Positions 43,547 through 51,591 of a DNA stretch of 64,000 nt are shown here, in pieces (the first letter of the stretch is position 1; every line of letters begins with the position of its first letter). The notes beneath the pieces were generated by a model. That model was not told the DNA's origin, ran no database searches, and saw nothing but the letters and a program-made list of their open reading frames with translations. The DNA is from Acidobacteria bacterium UBA2990 (GTDB lineage Bacteria > Acidobacteriota > Vicinamibacteria > Vicinamibacterales > UBA8438). Made by a program: the position numbers and the translations under genes. Where the stretch lies: the NCBI GenBank assembly GCA_002347025.1, contig DEAE01000029.1:1-64000 (forward strand), written 5' to 3'.

Positions 43547-46237
43547 ATGGATCCATTCATCCCTCTTGCCGCCGTTGCCCGGCTGCCTTCGCCGGACGAC
43601 AACCTGGCTATTGCGACTAAGCGCCTTAGCGAGGGAGCCGAAATAGCTTTCGGCCAGATGCGCCTTCGTCTTCCATGGTCAGTGCTGGAAGGGCACCGTT
43701 TTGCAGTTGCATCGATTTCTGCAGGGTCGGAATTGCGATCTTGGGGTTTACCATTCGGTCGAGCAATAGAACCAATTGCACCTGGTGATTACGTTTGCAA
43801 CCAAGCCATGCTCGATGAATTAGTGACCCGTCGAATCGGGTTTGATCTTCCGAAGAAGCCCAACTTTATCGACATTCTCGAATCCTATCGGTTTGACGAA
43901 AGCCAATTCACGACGAAATGCCAGGTATCCGGGCAGCCACTAGCGTATACGTTTGACGGATATTTACGTCAAGGGAACCGCGGAGTCGGAACCAGGAATT
44001 TCATTGTCGTGATGGGCACGAGTTCTCGGAGTTCTGGCTTCGTCAAAGCCCTAGCAGCCCGCTTTAAAAGCCTTCACTCTCCTGGGATTGACGGAGTCGT
44101 CCCTCTTGCCCACACCGAAGGAGGCGGCTATCAGCGGCCGAATAATTCGGAGCATGTCCTTCGGACACTGGCCGGTTTCTTTGTTCATCCAAATGTTGGG
44201 GCTATCCTTGCCGTGGACTACGGAACAGAGGCTATAAACAACGCCGCCTTGAAGGCCTACATGTTGCAACACAGCTACCCTATGAACGATGTGATTCATG
44301 ATTTTCTGAGTATTGAGGGTGGCTTTGATGAACATGTGAAGAAGGGTGCAGGCAAGATCGAGTCCTGGCTTCACGAAGTAAAGACAGAAAGAACTCCACA
44401 GTCGTTAAGTCATCTGCGTGTTGCCCTTCAATGTGGTGGGTCAGATGCGTTCTCTGGTATCTCTGGCAATCCTCTGGCTGCTTGGTCTGCCCGTGAAATT
44501 ATTCGGGCTGGTGGTTCTGCCAATCTTGCTGAAACGGATGAATTGATTGGGGCCGAACACTACGTCTTGCAGAATGTTCGAGACAAGTCCACCGCACGTC
44601 GGTTCTTGGGAATGGTAGAACGTTTTAAAGAGCGGATCGCTTGGCATGGTGAATCGTGTGAAGGTAATCCGTCTGGGGGAAATAAATTCAGAGGTCTATA
44701 CAACATCGCTATCAAATCGATCGGGGCAGCGATGAAGAAGCATCCAGACGTTCGTCTCGACTACTGTATCGATTACAGCGAGCCTATGGGGTCCGGAGGG
44801 TACTATTTTATGGATAGCCCCGGTAACGATCTCGAAAGTATCGCAGGACAAGTGGCCGCTGGATGCAACATCATTTATTTCGTGACTGGGAATGGCTCAA
44901 TCACAAACTTCCCATTCGTGCCGACCATCAAGATCGTGACCACTACACCTAGATTCAAGCTCTTGGAAGCTGATATGGATGTCAACGCTGGAGCTTACCA
45001 GGATGGCACCTCGATGGATGAATTGGGAGCGGGCCTTTTTGCTCTGACGACAGACATAGCTGGTGGAATTTTGTCTAAAGGTGAAGAGGCAGGTCACTCT
45101 CAATTACAGATCTGGCGCAATTGGCAACAACGTGATGGTAGTCAGTTAGAGGTATTAAGTCGGTTGCCTGTGCCTACAGGGCCCTCGATCAAGGTTAGAG
45201 ATGAATCGCCGCCTGAGTCTCATTTTACCGCTATCAGCGGAGAACGAGGACTTACAAGTGATCAAGTAGGCCTTGTCTTGCCGACCAGTTTGTGTTCCGG
45301 CCAAGTAGCTCAGACCATTGCAGACCGTCTCAATACCTACCACAAGGATAGGGAGTTCGGCGTATCCCGGTTTGTCGCTTTGGTTCATACAGAAGGCTGC
45401 GGGGTAACCGGGGCTGAAGCCCAAGCTGTCTACACTCGTTCGATGCTCAATTATCTCACGCACCCTCTAGTGCACAGCGCCGTTCTGTTGGAACATGGCT
45501 GTGAGAAAACTCACAATGACTTCATGCGACATTCCCTTCTCGCTCGTGGACTCGACGGGGACAATTTTGGCTGGGCCAGTGTTCAGTCAGATGGTGGAAT
45601 CGGCCAGGTCTGTTCAAAGGTCGAGAGTTGGTTTCGGTCGACGCTAGAGGGCAGACCTCCGACAACCACTGAAGCTGGTACTTGGCCTGATCTGCGAGTT
45701 GGGATCATGGCTTCAGGCAATCTTTCACAATCGGCCGCCCGCGCATTTGCCCAATTAACCCGTTGGCTGATTAGCGGTGGAGGCACAGTGGTACTTACAG
45801 ATGGGGGAGCTTTGTTGGAAAGTATGGTTTATGTTGAGGAGACCTTTCCAGGAGGACGCCCGGAAGCAAACCTGGCCCACGGGGCTCGCTTTTCGAATGC
45901 TGGATGTTTCATTGTTGAGACTCCCACACAAGATTGGACTGAGGCCTTAACAGGGATGGGAGCCGCTGGTGTGGAAATAATAGTCGCACACGTCCGTGAC
46001 CAACCGATGCAGGGACATCCTTTGGTGCCCCTCTTACAAGCCTCAGACGACCCAATCACGCACCGACGCTATGGAGCGGACATAGACTTGGAACTGACTG
46101 GTCCTCCAAGAGATTGGACCAACATTTTGGTAGATTCCTTGCTCGCCGTTGCTTCTCGACGCTATCAGGTCAAGGCTATGTGTCTGCAAAATACCGGTTT
46201 TCAGTTAACCCGAGGTCGTTTAGGGGTTTCGATGTAA
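43547..46237 (+). CDS. UxaA/altronate-dehydratase-family protein with duplicated core
   Basis: From ATG 43547 the protein has 896 residues. The N-terminal SAF domain (about 15-105; DDNLAIATKRLSEGAEI and EGHRFAVASISAGSEL) and the UxaA core (about 125-580; RQGNRGVGTRNF, QCGGSDAFSGISGNP, GYYFMDSPGNDLESI) match altronate/galactarate dehydratases, which remove water from sugar acids. A second copy of part of the core follows at about 590-720 (LVLPTSLCSGQVAQTIA, FVALVHTEGCGVTG, LTHPLVHSAVLLEHGCEKT), and then a further C-terminal region resembling the last part of the core. Ordinary family members are about 500 residues. The substrate is unknown. It lies 85 bases after the FrnE-family gene and is probably co-transcribed. 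Upstream extension to 43466 is possible but less likely. Confidence 0.8.
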   Translation: MDPFIPLAAVARLPSPDDNLAIATKRLSEGAEIAFGQMRLRLPWSVLEGHRFAVASISAGSELRSWGLPFGRAIEPIAPGDYVCNQAMLDELVTRRIGFDLPKKPNFIDILESYRFDESQFTTKCQVSGQPLAYTFDGYLRQGNRGVGTRNFIVVMGTSSRSSGFVKALAARFKSLHSPGIDGVVPLAHTEGGGYQRPNNSEHVLRTLAGFFVHPNVGAILAVDYGTEAINNAALKAYMLQHSYPMNDVIHDFLSIEGGFDEHVKKGAGKIESWLHEVKTERTPQSLSHLRVALQCGGSDAFSGISGNPLAAWSAREIIRAGGSANLAETDELIGAEHYVLQNVRDKSTARRFLGMVERFKERIAWHGESCEGNPSGGNKFRGLYNIAIKSIGAAMKKHPDVRLDYCIDYSEPMGSGGYYFMDSPGNDLESIAGQVAAGCNIIYFVTGNGSITNFPFVPTIKIVTTTPRFKLLEADMDVNAGAYQDGTSMDELGAGLFALTTDIAGGILSKGEEAGHSQLQIWRNWQQRDGSQLEVLSRLPVPTGPSIKVRDESPPESHFTAISGERGLTSDQVGLVLPTSLCSGQVAQTIADRLNTYHKDREFGVSRFVALVHTEGCGVTGAEAQAVYTRSMLNYLTHPLVHSAVLLEHGCEKTHNDFMRHSLLARGLDGDNFGWASVQSDGGIGQVCSKVESWFRSTLEGRPPTTTEAGTWPDLRVGIMASGNLSQSAARAFAQLTRWLISGGGTVVLTDGGALLESMVYVEETFPGGRPEANLAHGARFSNAGCFIVETPTQDWTEALTGMGAAGVEIIVAHVRDQPMQGHPLVPLLQASDDPITHRRYGADIDLELTGPPRDWTNILVDSLLAVASRRYQVKAMCLQNTGFQLTRGRLGVSM

Positions 46238-46398
46238 TCACTGCATTCCTAAACCCACAGGAAATGGAATAGTTGGGCTGGGGATACTTTCGAAGTGATC
46301 TGTCTCTTTGAATATAGTCCCTGGAGCGGGCAGCTGAAGTTAGCCAAAGCCTGGAAGAGAGTAACGGGCAGCAGACCTCCCTCTCCCCTGGTCAACGG

Positions 46399-48489
46399 CT
46401 AACGGGACGGTGCAGCCGCCGTGTCGTCAGCTGACCGACGTTGCAAATAGACCTGAATAGCCGCGACATCGCTCTCACTAAGAAGGTCCGCATAACTCGG
46501 CATGCCTTGGTTGCGGAGAATTCCACCCCGGACCACTGCATCAAAACGCTGATGAGAGCTCTCATCAAGCTGGCGAAGGTCCGGAATCGTGCCGCTACTT
46601 ACAGCAAGCAAGCCATGGCAGATGGCGCAGCCGCTGTCGTGGAACAAGTCTTGTCCTCGCTGTTCGGTTTCTGTCAAGTCAGCACCAAAGGTTGGGGCTA
46701 GAAATGCTTCAGTCTTTGGCGGGACCGGGGGTATGGGCACGTTGCCTCCCAGACGAAACACAAATAGTCGACCCAGGTTTTCATAGTGGCTAGCGGCGGA
46801 GAGGCCCGCATCGAGAATCGTCCCACCTCCCCCCCAACCTCCAAGCACAGCAACGTATTGCTCGCCCTCCAGGCGATAGCTCACGGGCGGAGCAACTATG
46901 CCGATGTTTAGCAGCCGCTCCCAGACTTGATCTCCCGACTCGGCAGCGTACGCCGCAAAACGGCCATCTGCCGTGCCTTGAAAGACTAAATTACCAGCAG
47001 TTGCCAGAAGACCGCCGTTGAATGCTGCTGGATGTTCGACGCTCCAAGCCTCCCGCTTCTCCACAGGATCCCACGCTTTCAGAAACCCCCTATTCGGCGG
47101 TGCCGGGAGTTCCGACAGCAGGTCCGGAACGTCTGAAAGACTGATACCCAGGTTCATGGTGCGAGGGTCGTGCTGAAAGCTCTCATTGATTGAATAGTGA
47201 AAAGCTACGTCGATTGTCGGAATGTAAACGAAGCCTGTGTTAGGACTGAAGGCCATAGGATGCCAATTGTGACCACCCAGTGGACCAGGCAGAATCACTC
47301 GTGGTTGATCTGCGAATAGGGATTCTGGCGTCTCCACGGGTCGCCCTGTTTCCATGTCTACGTGACTGGCCCAGGTTGCGGTGATGTATTTGTCCGCAGA
47401 CAACAATTCACCGGTTGCACGGTCTAGCACGTAGAAGAATCCGTTCTTGGGTGCCTGCATCAGAACGCGCCTGACGACACCATCGATCTCAAGATCAGCC
47501 AGCATAATGTGCTGCACTGCCGTATAGTCCCAATTGTCGCCTGGTGTTGTTTGGTAATGCCAGACGAGCTCACCTGTGTCCGGACGCAGCGCCAGTATCG
47601 AAGAAAGATAGAGGTTGTCGCCGCCATCGGGGCTTCGATGTACACGGGTCCAGGGGGCGCCGTTTCCAACCCCGATGTAAAGCAAATCCAGGTCGGGGTC
47701 ATACGACATCGAATCCCAGACAGTCCCGCCACCTCCAACCCGCCACCACTCGCCAGTCCATGTGTCAGCAGCCGCGGCGAGTTCGGGGTGTTCGAACGGC
47801 AAACTGGGGTCGCCAGGTACCGTATAAAACCGCCAGACCTCTGACCCGGTGGCAGCGTCATAGGCGCTGACGTATCCACGGACTCCATACTCAGCACCGC
47901 CATTACCGATGATGACTTTTCCCTTGACCACCCGAGGCGCTCCAGTGATGGCATAGGGCTTTTCACGATCTGTGGTTCGTACCGTCCAGGCAGCCTCGCC
48001 CGTCTCGGCATTGATCGCAATTAGTCGACCATCCAAGGTGCCAACATAGACATGCCCTTCCCACACAGCCGCTCCGCGATTCACGACATCACAGCAAACC
48101 CATCGTGCCCATTCCCGTGGCACCTCGGGATCGAAGATCCACAGGCTTTCTCCGGTTGCTGCGTCCAAGGCGTGTACCACGCTCCAAGACGCTGTCAGGT
48201 AAATTCGACCGTCGACAACAATGGGTGTTGCTTCATGACCACGACGTTGTCCTGTGTCGTAGGTCCAAGCCAGACCCAGTGCATCGATATTATCCCTATT
48301 GATCTGGTCAAGTGGAGAAAACCGTTGCTCGTCATAGGTTCGTCCATAGGACAGCCACTGCTCCGGTTCGGTGTTCGCATTCGCAATTCGCGCGCCATCC
48401 ACCTGCCCTGTCTCTTGCGCAGAGACCAAGGGGGTCCAGTTGGCGAAACCACACAACAACACCGTGAAGCCAAATCCTATAGCACGCAT
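46399..48489 (-). CDS. PQQ-dependent quinoprotein dehydrogenase with C-terminal cytochrome c
   Basis: The 696-residue exported enzyme has a signal peptide (about 1-25, ending VSAQ). An eight-bladed PQQ propeller follows, with GRIYLTASWSVVHALDA and many tryptophan-docking motifs. The vicinal pair C132-C133 (VCCDVVNRG) is the disulfide ring that sits over PQQ in alcohol dehydrogenases. A C-terminal cytochrome c domain has CAICH (near residue 622) and likely axial Met in LRNQGMPSY. Such quinohaemoproteins oxidise alcohols in the periplasm and pass electrons to the respiratory chain. The gene lies just downstream of the first DUF1592-DUF1552-ankyrin cluster on the same strand, with 104 bases between it and the ankyrin gene. 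Confidence 0.92.
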   Translation of the reverse strand: MRAIGFGFTVLLCGFANWTPLVSAQETGQVDGARIANANTEPEQWLSYGRTYDEQRFSPLDQINRDNIDALGLAWTYDTGQRRGHEATPIVVDGRIYLTASWSVVHALDAATGESLWIFDPEVPREWARWVCCDVVNRGAAVWEGHVYVGTLDGRLIAINAETGEAAWTVRTTDREKPYAITGAPRVVKGKVIIGNGGAEYGVRGYVSAYDAATGSEVWRFYTVPGDPSLPFEHPELAAAADTWTGEWWRVGGGGTVWDSMSYDPDLDLLYIGVGNGAPWTRVHRSPDGGDNLYLSSILALRPDTGELVWHYQTTPGDNWDYTAVQHIMLADLEIDGVVRRVLMQAPKNGFFYVLDRATGELLSADKYITATWASHVDMETGRPVETPESLFADQPRVILPGPLGGHNWHPMAFSPNTGFVYIPTIDVAFHYSINESFQHDPRTMNLGISLSDVPDLLSELPAPPNRGFLKAWDPVEKREAWSVEHPAAFNGGLLATAGNLVFQGTADGRFAAYAAESGDQVWERLLNIGIVAPPVSYRLEGEQYVAVLGGWGGGGTILDAGLSAASHYENLGRLFVFRLGGNVPIPPVPPKTEAFLAPTFGADLTETEQRGQDLFHDSGCAICHGLLAVSSGTIPDLRQLDESSHQRFDAVVRGGILRNQGMPSYADLLSESDVAAIQVYLQRRSADDTAAAPSR

Positions 48490-48593
48490 ATTCGCTTCCC
48501 TCTGCCAATTAATGTTTCTTGAACAGTAGCGGATCTAGGTGACGAGCCCCGCGAGACAACTCAAATAATGAAAGACAACGGGTGCAGGCGATC

Positions 48594-50213
48594 TCACGGT
48601 TTCGGTCCAACTTCAAGCTCTTGATTAAACTCTGTTTCGAGTTCAGCTTCCCACCTAGTGCGGTCGGCATACTGGTCGGATCTAGTGAGACAATCGAAGC
48701 AGACAGAGCCCGGAATACTGTGACCCTCACCTTCGGTCTCGAGGCCGTGTTCAATCATCAGTTGTTTCAATAACCTGGCAGTGTCTGCCTGTTGTTTGTA
48801 GGTGTCTGTGTAGGTGAAACCGGCTGCTATGGCGAGCGCAGAATAGCCCAAGTGATTGCGGGCATCCAGGTCAGCCCCTTCCTCAACTAGATACCTGACC
48901 ACACTATTGGCGCCTCGGAAGGCTGCCCCGTGCAGGGGGGTCTCCCCACGGTAATTAACCGCGTTCACGTCGTGCCCCAAGCCGACTAGCATGGTAACGG
49001 CCCGTAGGTGTTCGGCTTCCTGTGCTGGTTCCGTGCCTCCATCTTCCCCTGGGTTAAAAACCGCGACGCCTGCGGCGACCATAAGCGCGGTCGTGCCATC
49101 GGCATTTGGCACCAGTGGGTCGGCCCCTGCATCCAGCAGAACCTGCATCGCTTCGGTGTCGTTAGATTTTGAAGCCAAAAAGAAAGGCGTAGCCCCTAAT
49201 CTATTTAGACGGTTCCGCTGCCCATCCTGCATGCCATTCACTCGCATCCTGGCATTGACATCTCCCCCTAAATCAATCAATTTTCGCAAAAGGTCGATAC
49301 TGTCAACATCGCCAGTTGGGATGGGTCCAGGGAACCCTTGACAACAATTCATACGGCGGGACCGCACTACCTGATGAAGCGGGGTCCATCCGGCCGTCAT
49401 CTGGTTGGGTTCAGCACCACGTTCAAGAAGATAGTCAGCTGCTGCCCAGTTCGCGTTAGCTATCGCGACAAGAAGAACACCTTGACCATCCGATAAGGTG
49501 CCGTTGATATCGGCCCCTGCATTCAACAGGACCCGTAACACATCGATATGGCCACCTCTTGCCGCAAACATTAAAGCCGTAAAACCAGTGGGGTCTGCCG
49601 ACCAGAACAACCGTGAAGAAGTCTCCTCTTTCCGGGCGGTCTGGGCGGCGATATCGGCACCCAACTCAGCGAGGGCATACACGGCGGCGGAGTTATTTCT
49701 GGCTGCGGCCCACATTAGAGCCGTCTGTCCACGAAAGGGATCCCGGACGTCTGGGTCAGCGCCGGCTGCCAACAGTACTCGAACCGCTTCAGGGTCTCCG
49801 TTTCGTGCGGCCGTCATCAACACTGTTTCGCCATCCATCCCTGCATGGGCTGCGTCAGCTCCAGCAGCCAGCAAGGCTTGCAGAATCAACGGGTTGCCAT
49901 TTTCGGCTGCGAGGGTTATTGGTTGTACGCCGTAGCGATTTTGCGCTGTGGGGTCGGCTCCGGCATTCAGCAAATAAGCTACCAGCTCCACGTTATTTCG
50001 GTGGACGGCCCAGTGGAGAGGTGTCGATCCGTCCGGTGCAGCCTCATTAACGTCGACACCTTCTGTCAGTAGGGCTCCGACGGCCTCGAGGCTTTCGGCT
50101 TGTACAGCGTCCAACAGCGCCCGTTCTTGAGCCATTAGCGACTCGCCAACAGGGACACAAAGAAGCAGTCCGGCCATTCCCCGTGCCAGCACCCGGCAAA
50201 AACTCGAAAGCAT
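48594..50213 (-). CDS. Secreted ankyrin-repeat protein (cluster 1)
   Basis: The 539-residue protein has a signal peptide (to about residue 28, ending SLMAQ), then about 11-12 ankyrin repeats of the form DGSTPLHWAVHRNNVELVAYLLNAG. The repeats fall in two blocks separated by a longer insert (about 300-325) that carries the C-C pair NCCQGF. A C-terminal tail follows with GSVCFDCLTR. It shares its overall plan (repeat block, insert, repeat block and the phrase GETPLHGAAFRGANSVVRYL) with the ankyrin protein at 61079-62668 (GETAMHAAAYRGANNVVKYL), so the two are paralogues. The DUF1552 gene ends 43 bases upstream, so it belongs to that operon. Ankyrins bind proteins; the partner is unknown. Confidence 0.85.
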   Translation of the reverse strand: MLSSFCRVLARGMAGLLLCVPVGESLMAQERALLDAVQAESLEAVGALLTEGVDVNEAAPDGSTPLHWAVHRNNVELVAYLLNAGADPTAQNRYGVQPITLAAENGNPLILQALLAAGADAAHAGMDGETVLMTAARNGDPEAVRVLLAAGADPDVRDPFRGQTALMWAAARNNSAAVYALAELGADIAAQTARKEETSSRLFWSADPTGFTALMFAARGGHIDVLRVLLNAGADINGTLSDGQGVLLVAIANANWAAADYLLERGAEPNQMTAGWTPLHQVVRSRRMNCCQGFPGPIPTGDVDSIDLLRKLIDLGGDVNARMRVNGMQDGQRNRLNRLGATPFFLASKSNDTEAMQVLLDAGADPLVPNADGTTALMVAAGVAVFNPGEDGGTEPAQEAEHLRAVTMLVGLGHDVNAVNYRGETPLHGAAFRGANSVVRYLVEEGADLDARNHLGYSALAIAAGFTYTDTYKQQADTARLLKQLMIEHGLETEGEGHSIPGSVCFDCLTRSDQYADRTRWEAELETEFNQELEVGPKP

Positions 50214-50256
50214 TATCCGTCCTTTCGCTCTAGTCGTGCCGAACGTTTTGTCATTC

Positions 50257-51591
50257 TCAGATGCCGGTCAATGAACCTGTACTATCGGCGATACTGTCCA
50301 CCTTGACACCAATCTTTTCCAGCAATGAAAGCCCAAGGTTCATGAACGGTGTGTGTAAGTCATAGACCAAGTGCCGATTTCCGGCCAGTTGACCGCATCC
50401 TCCGCCCATCAAGGTTGTAGGCAGGTTGAAGGGGGTGTGTTGGTCCCCGTCTCCCATGCCAGCACCGTGTAACAGAATGCTGTGGTCCAAAAGAGAACCG
50501 TCTCCATCTGGCGTTTCGTGGAGCTTCTTCACGAGTCCTGCGAAAAGACCGACCTGATGCTGGCTGATCTTCGTGTATTGAGTAACGTTGTAGGGATCTT
50601 GCTGATGGTGAGACACTGAATGGTGCGCCTGCGGCACCCCGATATTAGGATAGGTTTGTCCACTTTGTTCACGGGCCATCTGCATGCAACTCACCCTTGT
50701 GATGTCCGCCTGAAAGGCCAAGACCAACATGTCCTGCAGAAGTCCGACGTGTTCATCGTAATCCTCGGGCACCCCTCCTGGCTGCTTAACTTCTGGTAAT
50801 GGCGCCGAGGAATTATGCTCCTCGGTCTGCTGAATGCGGCGCTCGATCTCCCGAATTGTCTCCAGATAGCGTTCCATCGTACTCCGGTCAGAGCTTCCAA
50901 CTCTTTGAGCTAGACTCCTGATGCTTTCTGTCACGGAGTCCAGGATGCTCCGGTCTTTTCGCATCTCGATCAATCGTGATTCTACGGTGCCCCCGTCCCC
51001 GAACAACCTACGGAAGATAGTCCTAGGATCTCGTTCGTGTGGAAGGGGCGAGGTTGCATTCCTCCAAGATGTAGAATTTGTGTAGGCACAGCTGTAGCCA
51101 TTCTCACAGTTTCCCACTCGATAGCTTGATTCGGTTGTGAGCTCTAGAGAGCGGAGGGCAGTCTCTAGGCCTAAGGTGTCGGCAGCATACTGATCAATGG
51201 TCTTTCCACCTCGCAGGTCAGCGCCTTCCGTTCGTTTGGGTAGCCTGCCACTTAACCAGCCGCTATGGGCCCTACTATGAACCCCGCCTCCCTCGCGGGA
51301 ACTAATCACGCCAGAGTTGCTGAGGCCGGTGACCACCGTAAGATGATCCCGAAACTGCTCCAAGGGTTGCAAGATAGGTGTGAGCTCAAAGTTCCGTCCC
51401 CCGTTGCCAGCTGGATGAAAGGCCGGAGGAAACATTCCATTGGGCACGTAAAAGAAGGCCAGCCTGGGAACCGGGATAGGGTTTGCGGATGCGAGTGCCG
51501 GCACCATCGCATCGAGCAAGGGCAGTGCCACAGTAGCACCAAGGCCCCGAAGCATGGTACGGCGTGATAGCGAACGTTTGGTGACTATCAT
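50257..51591 (-). CDS. DUF1552 family protein, Tat-exported (cluster 1)
   Basis: The 444-residue protein has a twin-arginine signal (LSRRTMLRGLGATVALPLLDA), implying export in folded form. The family blocks RLAFFYVPNGMFPP, HSRAHSGWLSGRLPKRTEGADL, GVPQAHHSVSHH and LLHGAGMGDGDQHTPFNLP are clear. DUF1552 has no established biochemical function; it occurs next to DUF1592-type cytochrome proteins in Planctomycetota, Verrucomicrobiota and Acidobacteriota. The conserved histidines in the last two blocks could bind metal. Its ATG overlaps the DUF1592 stop by 4 bases, so the two are coupled. Confidence 0.92.
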   Translation of the reverse strand: MIVTKRSLSRRTMLRGLGATVALPLLDAMVPALASANPIPVPRLAFFYVPNGMFPPAFHPAGNGGRNFELTPILQPLEQFRDHLTVVTGLSNSGVISSREGGGVHSRAHSGWLSGRLPKRTEGADLRGGKTIDQYAADTLGLETALRSLELTTESSYRVGNCENGYSCAYTNSTSWRNATSPLPHERDPRTIFRRLFGDGGTVESRLIEMRKDRSILDSVTESIRSLAQRVGSSDRSTMERYLETIREIERRIQQTEEHNSSAPLPEVKQPGGVPEDYDEHVGLLQDMLVLAFQADITRVSCMQMAREQSGQTYPNIGVPQAHHSVSHHQQDPYNVTQYTKISQHQVGLFAGLVKKLHETPDGDGSLLDHSILLHGAGMGDGDQHTPFNLPTTLMGGGCGQLAGNRHLVYDLHTPFMNLGLSLLEKIGVKVDSIADSTGSLTGI

